A stretch of 64,000 bases of DNA. Origin: Aminithiophilus ramosus. GTDB taxonomy: Bacteria; Synergistota; Synergistia; Synergistales; Aminithiophilaceae. Numbering within the stretch: position 1 is the stretch's first letter; each line of letters opens with the position of its first letter. Location of the stretch: the NCBI RefSeq assembly GCF_018069705.1, contig NZ_CP072943.1:1415260-1479259 (forward strand), written 5' to 3'. The position numbers and the translations under genes were made by a program. Under the pieces are notes generated by a model that searched no databases, was not told where the DNA came from, and was given only the letters and a program-made list of their open reading frames with translations. Positions 24,711-33,421 of the stretch are shown piece by piece.

Positions 24711-27471
24711 ACTTGTCGTCGTCACCGGTCCCTCGGGGTCGGGCAAGTCGACGTTGGCATTCGACACGATCTACGCCGAAGGCCAACGTCGTTACGTCCA
24801 ATCCCTTTCGGCCTATGCCCGGCAGTTTCTGGGCGTATTGAACCGTCCCGCCGTCGACGACATTTCCGGCCTTTCTCCGGCCATCTCCATCGAACAGAAG
24901 GGGGTCTCTCACAACCCCCGTTCCACGGTGGGAACGGTGACGGAAATCTACGATTACCTCCGTCTCCTTTTCGGCCGGGCGGGCACGCCCTACTGCCCCG
25001 ATTGCGGCTGCCCCGTGGAGCGTCACTCTCTCGACGAGATCGTCGAACATGTCCTTCACTCTTTCGAGGGGGAAAGGGTCGAGATTCTGGCTCCTCTGGT
25101 GAAGGGAAAGAAAGGCGAACACCGTAACGTTTTCCTGCGGGTACGACAGAAGGGCTATATGAGAATCCGTGTCGACGGAACGGTCCTCTGGCTCGAGGAA
25201 GAGATTTCCCTCGACAAGAACCGTCGGCACTCCATCGAGGTCGTCGTCGATCGTCTCAAGGCCGAGAAGGATCGGCGCGACCGTCTCGGAGAGGCCGTCG
25301 AAGCCGCTCTTTCCCTCAGCGGCGGCGAGGTCCTCCTCGTCATTCCGGGCCGAGCCGAGGAGCTCCTGACGGAAAAGGACGTCTGCACTCGCTGTGGCTT
25401 CTCCCTTCCGGAAGTGGAGCCCCGCCTTTTTTCCTTCAACGCTCCTCAGGGAGCCTGTCCCGATTGTTCCGGGTTGGGAAGTCACGAACATTTCGACGAG
25501 GAGATGGCTGTCGATCCCGATCGATCCGTCGTCGACGGAGCCCTTCTCCCCTGGAAGAAGAACCATTACATGTTGAATCGCCTCACGGCCTTGGCCACAA
25601 ACCAGGGTTGGGATCTCTCCCGTCCCTACAGGTCCCTGCCTCAAGCGGTCCGAGAGGCCATCCTTCACGGTCACCCGGAAAAACTCGACCTCACCTACCG
25701 GGAAAGGGGGGAGGAGTTTCCCTACAGGGGGCGTTACGAGGGGCTTCTCGTCTGGCTCGAAAGACGATGGAGCGAAACAGAGTCGGAAACCGTCAAGGAG
25801 GAACTGGCCGGATTCCGCGCGGAAGACCTCTGTTCCGCCTGCAGGGGACTTCGCCTCAGAAAAGAGGCCCTGGCCGTGAGGCTTGGGGATTACGGAATCG
25901 GTGACATCGTCTCCATGCCCGTCTCGGAGGTCCTGTCCGTGTTGCGGAAGATCTCCCTTGCCCCTGCCGTCGCCCCCGTCGTCGCCCCCGTCGTCGAGGA
26001 GGTGGCCAAAAGGCTGAGCTTTCTCGTCGATGTCGGTGTCGGTTACCTGACGCTCCATCGTCGTGCCGACACACTGAGCGGGGGAGAGAGTCAGCGTATT
26101 CGCCTGGCCACGCAGATCGGCTCCAAGCTTTCGGGCGTCCTCTATGTCCTCGACGAACCCACGGTGGGGCTCCATCCTCGGGATACGGGACGGCTGCTGA
26201 AGACGCTCCTGGCGATCCGTGATCTGGGCAATACCGTTCTTGTCGTCGAACATGACCGCGATACGATGATCGCGGCAGATTACATCGTCGAGATGGGGCC
26301 AGGCGCCGGAGAACGAGGCGGTTTCGTCGTCGCCGCCGGAACGGCCCAATCGCTGGCTCGAGGAGAATCTCTCACCGCTCCTTACATCAAAGGGGAGACG
26401 TCGGGCGTCGTCCTGCCCGGAGGTGGGAGAAGGAGGCCGCAGGGGTGGCTCACCGTTCGAGGAGCGGCGGAGCACAACCTCTCCGACATCGACGTGGCCT
26501 TCCCTCTCGGCACCTTGACGGTCTTGAGCGGCGTTTCCGGCTCGGGTAAAAGCACCCTTCTCTATGACGTTCTCTACAAAGGGCTTCGGCGTCGGATGGA
26601 CCGGAATTTTCGGGGGCGTGCCGGGCGCCATCGCGACATCGAGGGGCTGGAAGAGCTGAAAAACGTCGTCCTCGTCGATCAGAGTCCCATCGGACGAACC
26701 CCTCGTTCCAACCCGGCCACCTATACGGGGCTTTTCACGCCCATCAGAGAGCTCTTCGCTCAATTGCCCGAGGCCAAAATTCGAGGCTACGGTCCCGGGA
26801 GATTCAGCTTCAACGTCCGTGGCGGCCGCTGCGAGGCCTGTGGCGGTGACGGCGTGACGCGCGTCTCCATGCTCTTTATGGCCGACGTTTTCGTCACCTG
26901 CGATGTTTGCGGCGGCAGGCGCTTCAACAGGGAGACCCTCGATATCCGATATCGTGGAAAGACCATTGCCGACGTTCTCGATATGACCGTCGAAGAGGCG
27001 GCCCTTTTCTTCCGAGATCATCGCCGCATCGCCCACCGACTTGATGTCCTGGCCGAGGCCGGCCTGGGATACATTCGTCTGGGACAGTCGGCGACGACTC
27101 TCAGCGGAGGCGAGGCTCAAAGGGTCAAACTGGCGACGGAATTGGGAAAACGTTTCAACGGCCAGACGCTCTACCTCCTCGACGAACCGACGACAGGGCT
27201 TCATTACACCGATGTGGCCAAGTTGCTTCGCCTTCTTCACCGCCTTGTCGATCAGGGCAACAGCGTCATCCTCATTGAACATAACCTCGATGTCCTTGCC
27301 TCCTCGGATTACATCATCGATTTGGGACCTGAGGGCGGTCAGGGAGGAGGTCACCTCGTCGCCGCAGGAGAACCTCAATCGTTACTTGACGTCAGAGGAA
27401 GTTTCACGGCCCAGCACCTTCGGGCTTTCATGGAGGAGCAGAAGGGAGGACTTTTCGCCCATGTCGGATAG
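24628..27471 (+). CDS. uvrA: Excinuclease ABC subunit A
   Basis: DNA-damage sensor ATPase partnered with UvrB. Two ABC modules: the first Walker A is GPSGSGKS (about residues 34-41) with signature LSGGESQRIRLA, the second is SGVSGSGKS with LSGGEAQRVKLA. Zinc-finger CxxC pairs are present (CPDCG; CTRCGF with CPDCSG; CEACGG with CDVCGG). Start is TTG 24628 after GGGAG, or GTG 24634; either puts the gene's first 77-83 nt inside uvrB, an unusually long overlap. 947 aa, normal length. Confidence 0.95.
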   Translation: MIVSQVIEVRGAREHNLKNIDVVLPRNRLVVVTGPSGSGKSTLAFDTIYAEGQRRYVQSLSAYARQFLGVLNRPAVDDISGLSPAISIEQKGVSHNPRSTVGTVTEIYDYLRLLFGRAGTPYCPDCGCPVERHSLDEIVEHVLHSFEGERVEILAPLVKGKKGEHRNVFLRVRQKGYMRIRVDGTVLWLEEEISLDKNRRHSIEVVVDRLKAEKDRRDRLGEAVEAALSLSGGEVLLVIPGRAEELLTEKDVCTRCGFSLPEVEPRLFSFNAPQGACPDCSGLGSHEHFDEEMAVDPDRSVVDGALLPWKKNHYMLNRLTALATNQGWDLSRPYRSLPQAVREAILHGHPEKLDLTYRERGEEFPYRGRYEGLLVWLERRWSETESETVKEELAGFRAEDLCSACRGLRLRKEALAVRLGDYGIGDIVSMPVSEVLSVLRKISLAPAVAPVVAPVVEEVAKRLSFLVDVGVGYLTLHRRADTLSGGESQRIRLATQIGSKLSGVLYVLDEPTVGLHPRDTGRLLKTLLAIRDLGNTVLVVEHDRDTMIAADYIVEMGPGAGERGGFVVAAGTAQSLARGESLTAPYIKGETSGVVLPGGGRRRPQGWLTVRGAAEHNLSDIDVAFPLGTLTVLSGVSGSGKSTLLYDVLYKGLRRRMDRNFRGRAGRHRDIEGLEELKNVVLVDQSPIGRTPRSNPATYTGLFTPIRELFAQLPEAKIRGYGPGRFSFNVRGGRCEACGGDGVTRVSMLFMADVFVTCDVCGGRRFNRETLDIRYRGKTIADVLDMTVEEAALFFRDHRRIAHRLDVLAEAGLGYIRLGQSATTLSGGEAQRVKLATELGKRFNGQTLYLLDEPTTGLHYTDVAKLLRLLHRLVDQGNSVILIEHNLDVLASSDYIIDLGPEGGQGGGHLVAAGEPQSLLDVRGSFTAQHLRAFMEEQKGGLFAHVG

Positions 27472-28258
27472 ACCACGGGAAGCACAAGGGCCTCTGCCGC
27501 CGGAGGGAGCGGATTTCTGCTGGGGGCGTCATCCTGTCCTGACTCTTCTGGAGGAGACGCCCCAGCGCTGCCTCAAACTCTATGTCGCCAAAGGGGCGGC
27601 AGGAGAGGCTGTCTCAAGGGCTCTCGATCTTTGCCGCGAGGCCTCCGTTTCCTTCCAGGTCGTCGATGTCTCCGTCCTCAAACGCCTCTCGCCGGGAGTA
27701 AACCACCAGGGGCTTCTCGCCCAGGTGAGTTCTGTCGCTCTCATCCCCTGCGAGAGCTACCTGGATCGTCTTCCGTCGAAGGGACCCGTTCTGATTCTGG
27801 CCGTCGATCACGTCCAGGACCCGCAGAATCTGGGCAGCATGATTCGCAGCGCGGAAGTGGCCGGGGCGGAGGCCGTTCTGCTGCCGATGAGAAGATCCGC
27901 TCTGCCCACAGGGACGGTCATGAAAGTCAGCGCGGGAGCGGCCCTGCGTCTGCCCCTTCTTTCCGTGACAAACCTTTCGAGGACTTTGAAGCTTCTGACC
28001 CAGGACCATGGCTTCTGGTCTGTCGGTCTCGACCACAGAGCCGATCGGACTCTTTGGCAGGAACCTCTGCCCGAACGCTGCGTCCTTGTCGTCGGATCGG
28101 AGGGGACCGGTCTTTCTCCTCTCGTCGCCAAGGGGTGTGATGATCGGCGACGTATTCCCATGCACGGAGGGACCGGTTCTCTCAACGTTGCCGTTGCCGC
28201 CTCGATTGGCCTTTTCGAATGGCTCAGAGGCGTTGACAAATCCTCTGAAGGCCTGTAG
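27461..28258 (+). CDS. rlmB: 23S rRNA (guanosine-2'-O-)-methyltransferase RlmB, TrmH family
   Basis: SPOUT methyltransferase that 2'-O-methylates G2251 of 23S rRNA. The 265-aa protein starts at ATG 27461 inside the end of uvrA. An N-terminal L30e-like RNA-binding domain (CWGRHPVLTLLEE) precedes the knot: VQDPQNLGSMIRSAEVAGA, then VVGSEGTGLS, then SLNVAVAASIGLFE. Longer open frame upstream belongs to uvrA's other frame and is not real. The tRNA-Val promoter lies in its last codons. Close TrmH homologues with other targets are the only alternative. Confidence 0.9.
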   Translation: MSDRPREAQGPLPPEGADFCWGRHPVLTLLEETPQRCLKLYVAKGAAGEAVSRALDLCREASVSFQVVDVSVLKRLSPGVNHQGLLAQVSSVALIPCESYLDRLPSKGPVLILAVDHVQDPQNLGSMIRSAEVAGAEAVLLPMRRSALPTGTVMKVSAGAALRLPLLSVTNLSRTLKLLTQDHGFWSVGLDHRADRTLWQEPLPERCVLVVGSEGTGLSPLVAKGCDDRRRIPMHGGTGSLNVAVAASIGLFEWLRGVDKSSEGL

Positions 28259-28261
28259 AAT
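28233..28261 (+). promoter_or_regulatory. tRNA-Val promoter inside the rlmB 3' end
   Basis: Perfect TTGACA, 17-bp spacer, TAGAAT; 11 bp before the tRNA. The -35 and most of the -10 box are coding sequence of rlmB. Confidence 0.75.
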
Positions 28262-28272
28262 GCTGTCTCGTT

Positions 28273-28347
28273 GGGTGGTTAGTTCAGAGGAAGAACGCTT
28301 CCTTGACACGGAAGAGGTCACAGGTTCGATTCCTGTACCACCCACCA
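28273..28347 (+). tRNA. tRNA-Val (GAC)
   Basis: Acceptor GGGTGGT/ACCACCC, anticodon loop TTGACAC, T-loop GGTTCGATTCC, encoded CCA. Confidence 0.95.
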
Positions 28348-28444
28348 ATGATCGTTCGAGCCGCTTCCCCACCCTTCGGTGGTGGCAGCGGCTCTTTTGT
28401 TTGCCCCAGGATTTCCTTCTCTTCCACAAAAGGAGGTGACCGTT

Positions 28445-28828
28445 CTGCCCGTCAGGGGAATCGGAGTCGATCTCTGTAAAATCGAGCGTATGCGCCGTTT
28501 TATCGGGAAAGAGGCCTTCTTGGCGAGAGTTTTCTCCGAAGAGGAGCGTGACTATGCCCTGGCTCGATCCGATCCGGCGCGTCATCTGGCCGGTGCCTTT
28601 GCCGCAAGAGAGGCCTTGGCCAAGGCAGGAGGATGGGGGCTTGCCAAAATCGGCCTCAAATCCCTTTCCGTCCGGCATGTCGACGGCAGGCCCTTTCTCT
28701 CCGTAGGCCCCGACCTGCGTCTTCTTTTCGATGAGGCGGGCGTCGAAAGGGCCCATCTTTCTCTGAGCCACGATGGAGACTATGCCGTGGCCGTCGTCCT
28801 TCTGGAGGGGAGGGAACCGGCGCGATGA
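28445..28828 (+). CDS. acpS: Holo-[acyl-carrier-protein] synthase
   Basis: Transfers phosphopantetheine from CoA to acyl carrier protein. RGIGVDLCKIERM at the N-terminus supplies the Mg-binding Asp, and FAAREALAKAGG the catalytic Glu/Lys region; SLSHDGDYAVAVVL is the C-terminal motif. The start is unclear. A perfect AAGGAGGTGA Shine-Dalgarno lies at 28431-28440; the in-frame GTG at 28438 is inside it, while the codon at the proper distance is CTG 28445, used here. The C-terminus overlaps nnr by 4 nt. About 127 aa. Confidence 0.9.
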   Translation: MPVRGIGVDLCKIERMRRFIGKEAFLARVFSEEERDYALARSDPARHLAGAFAAREALAKAGGWGLAKIGLKSLSVRHVDGRPFLSVGPDLRLLFDEAGVERAHLSLSHDGDYAVAVVLLEGREPAR

Positions 28829-30363
28829 GGGGCCTTTATTCTCCAGAGGAGCTTCGTCATGCCGACTGGAAGGCCATGAACGCCTTCAACATTCCGGGGG
28901 CGCTCCTGATGGAGAACGCCGGACGGAACGCGGCGGAGGCGATCGTCCGGCGTTTTCGGGTACCCTCGGCGCTGATCCTTGCCGGCAGGGGCAACAACGG
29001 TGGCGACGGCTTCGTCGTCGCCCGTCATCTGGCCCTTCGAGGCCTGTCCGTCGAGGTCATCCTGGCCTCTCCAAGCGAGGTTTTCCGAGACGACGGAGCC
29101 CTCAACCTGGCCATTCTTCGCTCTCTTCAGATCCCCTGTCTGGAAAGTCCCTCCCTCGACGAGGGATACCTGTCATCGAAGATCGCCGCATCACCGCTCC
29201 TCGTCGATGCCCTCCTCGGAACGGGAGCTTCCGGCGCGCCTCGCGGCGAAATCAGGAGACTCATCGCCCTTTCCGAGGGGCATCGGCAGATCGTCTCACT
29301 CGATCTTCCAAGCGGTGTTGACGGGGCGACGGGAGAGGTGCCCGATGTTGCCGTCAGCGCCGCCCTTACGGTCACCTTTGCCGCCTCCAAGCCGGGGCTT
29401 CATATCCTCCCCGGTGCCGCCCGGGCGGGGGAGGTCGTCGTCGTCGATATCGGGCTGGAAGCGATGAAGATCCTTCCCCCGCCTCATGTCTTTCTTGCCC
29501 GCCCCGACGACCTGGTCCCGTCACTGCTTTGTCCACGTCACGAGTTTCATAAGGGGAGGAGGGGGACCGTCGTCGTTGTCGGCGGCTCCAGAACCTACCA
29601 GGGAGCACCGCTTCTGGCCGCCCTCGGCGCTCTGCGGGCGGGAGCCGGAATCGTCCTCGTCGCTATTCCCGAGGATAATCTCGTCGCCGGCGCCTCGTTC
29701 TTGCCCGAAGCCGTTTTCGAACCGCTTCCGTCGCGGGGAGAGACTCTTTCGGCGGCATCGATCGACCGGCTCCTTTCTCTGCAGGAAAGGGCAGATGCTC
29801 TTATCGTCGGTCCCGGTCTGGGTCGCAGCCCTGACACGAGAGAGCTTGTCGGGCGTCTCTGGCAGGCGTGGGAAAAGCCTCTTCTCGTCGACGGAGACGG
29901 CCTCTGGGCTCTCGCTGAGGAGGGAGACTGCCTTTCGAGGCGCGGTGACGCCCTGCTGACGCCTCACGAGGGAGAGGCCGGCCGTCTTCTCGGAGAACAG
30001 GCCTCCAATGTGGCCGCCTCTCGACTTCGTTCCCTTTGTCGCCTCTCCGGGCGTTGGGGAACGGTACTTCTCAAAGGATGGGACAGCCTCATCGGCGATG
30101 GAGAAAAGACGCACATCGTCTCTCTCGGTTCCCCTTCGCTGGCTGTTCCCGGATCGGGCGACGTCCTGGCCGGGATGATCGGCGCCTTTCTGGCCCAGGG
30201 GCAGGAGACGGCGACGGCGGCCTTGGCGGGGACAATCCTGCACGGTCAAGCGGGGCAGGCCTGGACCGCTTCGAAAGGAGTTCACGGCCTTCTCGCCAGA
30301 GAAATTGCCGAAACGGCGCCGTCCCTGTTGAAGAGGTTTTCGAATGGCGCCGCGGCGACGTAG
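28825..30363 (+). CDS. nnr: Bifunctional NAD(P)H-hydrate repair enzyme (epimerase/dehydratase)
   Basis: Repairs hydrated NADH/NADPH. The N-terminal YjeF epimerase domain has MENAGRNAAEAI and GRGNNGGDGFVVARHL (residues about 28-75). The C-terminal ribokinase-like dehydratase domain (residues about 230-500) has the VVVGGSRTYQGAPLLAA segment and the anion-hole motif PGSGDVLAGMIGAFLAQG. 512 aa, normal for the fused form. It overlaps acpS upstream and the small membrane protein gene downstream, so all are in one operon. Confidence 0.95.
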   Translation: MRGLYSPEELRHADWKAMNAFNIPGALLMENAGRNAAEAIVRRFRVPSALILAGRGNNGGDGFVVARHLALRGLSVEVILASPSEVFRDDGALNLAILRSLQIPCLESPSLDEGYLSSKIAASPLLVDALLGTGASGAPRGEIRRLIALSEGHRQIVSLDLPSGVDGATGEVPDVAVSAALTVTFAASKPGLHILPGAARAGEVVVVDIGLEAMKILPPPHVFLARPDDLVPSLLCPRHEFHKGRRGTVVVVGGSRTYQGAPLLAALGALRAGAGIVLVAIPEDNLVAGASFLPEAVFEPLPSRGETLSAASIDRLLSLQERADALIVGPGLGRSPDTRELVGRLWQAWEKPLLVDGDGLWALAEEGDCLSRRGDALLTPHEGEAGRLLGEQASNVAASRLRSLCRLSGRWGTVLLKGWDSLIGDGEKTHIVSLGSPSLAVPGSGDVLAGMIGAFLAQGQETATAALAGTILHGQAGQAWTASKGVHGLLAREIAETAPSLLKRFSNGAAAT

Positions 30364-30601
30364 GCGGGTTGATTGGGAGGAGGAACGCCGAAAGACGGAG
30401 CAGAGCCAAGCCAAAGGGTTTCGCTATTCGGCCCTTTCTTTCTTCATGGTTTTTCTCTTTATGCTCATGATCAAGGTCTTTCATCGAGAGTACTCTCTCG
30501 GAGTGCCCATGAGGGTGCTCGGCGCGCTACTGGTAGGTACCGTCGTTCTGTTTATCCTCGTCCACCGTAGGAGGGGGAATCGTCATGGCAAATCGCGTTG
30601 A
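30344..30601 (+). CDS. Small membrane protein, 85 aa
   Basis: A basic, cytoplasmic N-terminus (RRRRRVDWEEERRKTEQ) and two hydrophobic segments (SALSFFMVFLFMLMIKVF and VLGALLVGTVVLFILV) separated by a short loop, ending in a basic tail: a two-helix inner-membrane hairpin. No family recognised. It overlaps nnr by 20 nt and tsaE by 17 nt, so it is translated with them. Function unknown. Confidence 0.7.
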   Translation: MAPRRRRRVDWEEERRKTEQSQAKGFRYSALSFFMVFLFMLMIKVFHREYSLGVPMRVLGALLVGTVVLFILVHRRRGNRHGKSR

Positions 30602-31097
30602 TCGCTTGGAGATCCTCTCCCCTTCCGAGGCGGAAACGCTTCGGCTTGGCACCGTTCTCGCTTCCGCCGCCTTTCCGGGATTGACCCTCCTCCTGAGGGG
30701 GCCCTTGGGTTCGGGCAAAACGACCTTGATAAGGGGAATCGCCGGTGCTCTGGGAGCTCGTCATGTTCGAAGCCCTTCCTTCACCCTGATCAACGAATAC
30801 GATGGATACATCCCGATCGTACATGTCGATCTTTACCGGTTGTCTGACGGAGGAGGCGACGAACTCGGGCTGGAGGAATACCTTCTTCGAGACGTCCTGT
30901 TGCTTGTCGAATGGCCTGAACGATGGACTTCTCCTCCCTCGGAGGATCTCTGGTCCCTCTCTTTCGACTTCCATGGCGACGGGGAGAAGGGCGGAGGACA
31001 ACGACGAATCACGATCGAAGCGACGGGAGCAAGAGCTGTGGAGGCTCTGTCCTTTGTGAAATCGGTCCTGAATTCGGAGGGGCCCGAGGGGAGTTGA
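30585..31097 (+). CDS. tsaE: tRNA threonylcarbamoyladenosine biosynthesis ATPase TsaE
   Basis: ATPase of the TsaBDE complex that makes t6A37 in ANN-decoding tRNAs. Walker A GPLGSGKT at residues 39-46, switch-like PSFTLINEY near 68-76, and HVDLYRL. 170 aa with a slightly long C-terminus. Followed by tsaB after 6 nt, which supports the assignment. Confidence 0.93.
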   Translation: MANRVDRLEILSPSEAETLRLGTVLASAAFPGLTLLLRGPLGSGKTTLIRGIAGALGARHVRSPSFTLINEYDGYIPIVHVDLYRLSDGGGDELGLEEYLLRDVLLLVEWPERWTSPPSEDLWSLSFDFHGDGEKGGGQRRITIEATGARAVEALSFVKSVLNSEGPEGS

Positions 31098-31103
31098 AAG
31101 ACC

Positions 31104-31766
31104 GTGCCATTCGTTCTCTCCATCGACTGCTGCAGCCGATGGACCAATGTCGGTTGTTCCTGTAACGGAACGATTCTGGGTGAGGTTCACCTCAATATCG
31201 GACGCAACCAATCCTCTCAGTTGCCCCTTGTCGTTGAAGGTCTCTTGCGGTCCATCGATAAGACCTTTCATGACGTCGATTTTCTCGCCGTCACGACAGG
31301 GCCCGGCTATTTTACCGGTCTCCGCGTCGGTGTTGCCTATGCGATGGCTTTGGCCGAGGCGCTCAATGTCCCTGTCGTGCCCGTAAACACTCTGGAGGCC
31401 ATGATCTTCGACCTCCTTCACGAAGGTCCGCTGTTTCTCCCCCTTCTCTGGGCACGAAGAGACGAGGTGTACGGTGCCATCTACCGGGCATCCGCCTCGT
31501 CGTCCACGCCAGAGCCTCTTCTGTCTCCTGTTTTTATTCCTTTCAATCAACTGCTGGAATTTTCTCGAGAACAGAAAAAGAGAGTTCTTTGGGTGGGGGA
31601 AGATCTTCATCGCTTTGCCTCTTCGCTTGATGGAGAAAGTATCCTTTCCAACAGAGCGAGCGCTCGGGCAGGCAATGTCGCCCTTCTGGGAGAACGTGAC
31701 GCTGATCGAGCTCTTCCTGTCGAGAAAATCGTCGTCGATTATTTTCGCGGCGCCGACATGGGTTGA
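31104..31766 (+). CDS. tsaB: tRNA threonylcarbamoyladenosine biosynthesis protein TsaB
   Basis: Non-catalytic ASKHA-fold partner of TsaD. The N-terminus (VLSIDCCSRWTNVGC) and TTGPGYFTGLRVGVAYAMALAE (the conserved GPGSFTGLRIG-type motif, Ser replaced by Tyr) are clear; the C-terminal half is poorly conserved as usual. GTG start. 220 aa. Last gene of the acpS-nnr-tsaE-tsaB operon; tsaD is not in the window. Confidence 0.88.
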   Translation: MPFVLSIDCCSRWTNVGCSCNGTILGEVHLNIGRNQSSQLPLVVEGLLRSIDKTFHDVDFLAVTTGPGYFTGLRVGVAYAMALAEALNVPVVPVNTLEAMIFDLLHEGPLFLPLLWARRDEVYGAIYRASASSSTPEPLLSPVFIPFNQLLEFSREQKKRVLWVGEDLHRFASSLDGESILSNRASARAGNVALLGERDADRALPVEKIVVDYFRGADMG

Positions 31767-31835
31767 AGGAGCTCGGAGACCTCGCTCAATCGACGAAAAG
31801 TTTTCTTTTTTATTTTTTAGATACTCTCTGCATTA

Positions 31836-31864
31836 TTGCCAAAAGAGAACACAAGTGATATATA
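31836..31864 (+). promoter_or_regulatory. Probable promoter of the dehydrogenase cluster
   Basis: TTGCCA, 17-bp spacer, TATATA in an AT-rich stretch. It leaves a leader of about 110 nt before the first gene. A second -10-like TACAAT at 31865 could give an alternative start site. Confidence 0.5.
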
Positions 31865-31984
31865 TACAATGTACCGTCTTTCACATGCCTTAATCATCAT
31901 CAGCGGCCGAAGAGGGGGAAAGAGTGAGGCCGAGCCGGTGTTGCGTCGTTTTCGAACAGCCTTAGGGAGGGGTGTGCGTCTTTC

Positions 31985-32305
31985 ATGGAACTGATCAAGC
32001 AGCATCCGATCCTGGAGTTCAGCCATGCCCAAGAGGTGAGTTTCAGCTTCGACGGCAAGGAGCTGAAGGGATTCGAGGGAGAGCCGATCGCGGCGGCGCT
32101 TCATGCCAACGGCGTGCGGATCTACCGTGTGACGCCGGAGCGCAAGGAGCCCCGAGGCTTCTTCTGCGCCATCGGAAAATGTTCGTCCTGCTTCATGGTC
32201 GTCGACGGAGTCCCCAACGTGCGGACCTGTGTGACGCCGCTGAAGGCGGGCATGAAAGTGGAAACGCAGCACGGGCGGGGCGTCGTGGCCCTGGCCGAAG
32301 AATAG
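31985..32305 (+). CDS. (2Fe-2S)-binding protein of an amino-acid dehydrogenase complex
   Basis: 106-aa Fer2_4-type ferredoxin domain. The cluster ligands are CAIGKCSSC (Cys-x4-Cys-x2-Cys) and the Cys in NVRTC. FEGEPIAAALHANGV is the typical entry of the fold. In sarcosine-oxidase and dye-linked proline/opine dehydrogenase alpha subunits this domain is fused to the FAD protein; here it is a separate gene 14 nt upstream of it. It probably relays electrons between the flavin subunits. First gene of a five-gene cluster. Confidence 0.85.
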   Translation: MELIKQHPILEFSHAQEVSFSFDGKELKGFEGEPIAAALHANGVRIYRVTPERKEPRGFFCAIGKCSSCFMVVDGVPNVRTCVTPLKAGMKVETQHGRGVVALAEE

Positions 32306-32319
32306 GGGGGCGGCTGAAG

Positions 32320-33417
32320 ATGAAGACGACAGAAGTCCTGGTCATCGGCGGCGGTCCGGCGGGACTCTCGGCGGCCCTCGAGGCGGCCTCCCAGGGAGCG
32401 CAGGTCACCCTCGTCGACAGCGACCTCCAGCTCGGAGGTCAGCTCATCAAGCAGACCCATAAATTCTTCGGCTCGGAAGACGAACACGCCGGCACGCGGG
32501 GTTACAAGATCGGCGACCTTCTCTTCGAGGAACTGGAAGGGCTGAAAGAGCGCATCGACGTTCGCGTCAACACGACGGCTTTGGGTTACTACAAAGAGGA
32601 CGGCATGATGAGCTTCAGCACGGGAGAAGAGGAATACTTCCGCATCAAGCCGGAGCGGATCGTCATGGCCACGGGAGCGATGGAGCGGCTCATCCCCTTC
32701 CCGAAGAACGACCTGCCGGGCGTCTACGGTGCGGGAGCGATCCAGACGCTGATGAACGTCTACGGCGTCACGCCGGGCAAGCGGGTCCTCATGATCGGTG
32801 CGGGGAACATCGGACTCATCGTCAGCTACCAGCTGATGCAGGCCGGAGTGGACGTGGCGGGCGTCGTCGAATTCATGCCTAGAATCGGTGGCTACTGGGT
32901 GCACGCGGCGAAGATCCGTCGTCTGGGCGTGCCCATCCTGCTGAGGCACACCATCGTCGAGGCCCTCGGCGAGGACGTCGTGACGGGCGCGATCATCCAG
33001 GCCGTGGGCGACAAGGGTCTCGAAGGGGAACCCATCAAAATCGACTGCGACATCATCTGCATGGCCGTCGGTCTGACGCCCACGTCGGAACTGCTCTGGC
33101 AGGCCGGGTGCGACATGAAGTTCGTGCCCGAACTGTGCGGCTACGTCCCCCGTCGTGACGGACAGATGCGCACGAGCCACCCGCACATCTGGGTTGCCGG
33201 AGACGCGGCGGGAATCGAAGAGGCCTCGTCGGCCATGGTGGAGGGTCGTCTGGCCGGACTGGGAGCGGCCCGCAGCCTGGGACACGTCAAAGACAGCGTC
33301 TACGACGAGCGTCTTGCGGCCTACTGGCAGCGACTGACCCACCTTCGTGCGGGAGAAGTGGGCGAAAAGATCCGCTGCGGCCTGGACAAATGCTGCTGTG
33401 CCTGCTGGGAGGACTAA
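32320..33417 (+). CDS. FAD-dependent oxidoreductase, alpha-like subunit of an amino-acid dehydrogenase
   Basis: 365-aa pyridine-nucleotide-disulfide-oxidoreductase-fold protein. FAD-binding GGGPAGLS is near residues 9-16; a second dinucleotide motif GAGNIGLIVS near 156-165 suggests NAD(P)H or a nucleotide. WVAGDAAGIEEASSAMVEGR is the FAD-side C-terminal motif. The C-terminus ends in a Cys cluster, CGLDKCCCAC, which could hold an extra metal site. The composition matches alpha subunits of heteromeric proline or opine dehydrogenases without the fused 2Fe-2S and aminomethyltransferase-like domains. The substrate is not readable from sequence. Confidence 0.82.
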   Translation: MKTTEVLVIGGGPAGLSAALEAASQGAQVTLVDSDLQLGGQLIKQTHKFFGSEDEHAGTRGYKIGDLLFEELEGLKERIDVRVNTTALGYYKEDGMMSFSTGEEEYFRIKPERIVMATGAMERLIPFPKNDLPGVYGAGAIQTLMNVYGVTPGKRVLMIGAGNIGLIVSYQLMQAGVDVAGVVEFMPRIGGYWVHAAKIRRLGVPILLRHTIVEALGEDVVTGAIIQAVGDKGLEGEPIKIDCDIICMAVGLTPTSELLWQAGCDMKFVPELCGYVPRRDGQMRTSHPHIWVAGDAAGIEEASSAMVEGRLAGLGAARSLGHVKDSVYDERLAAYWQRLTHLRAGEVGEKIRCGLDKCCCACWED

Positions 33418-33421
33418 AAAG

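Noticed and set aside
24676-27378. 900-aa minus-strand frame across uvrA
   Set aside because: Antisense shadow of uvrA; composition follows the opposite strand's codons.
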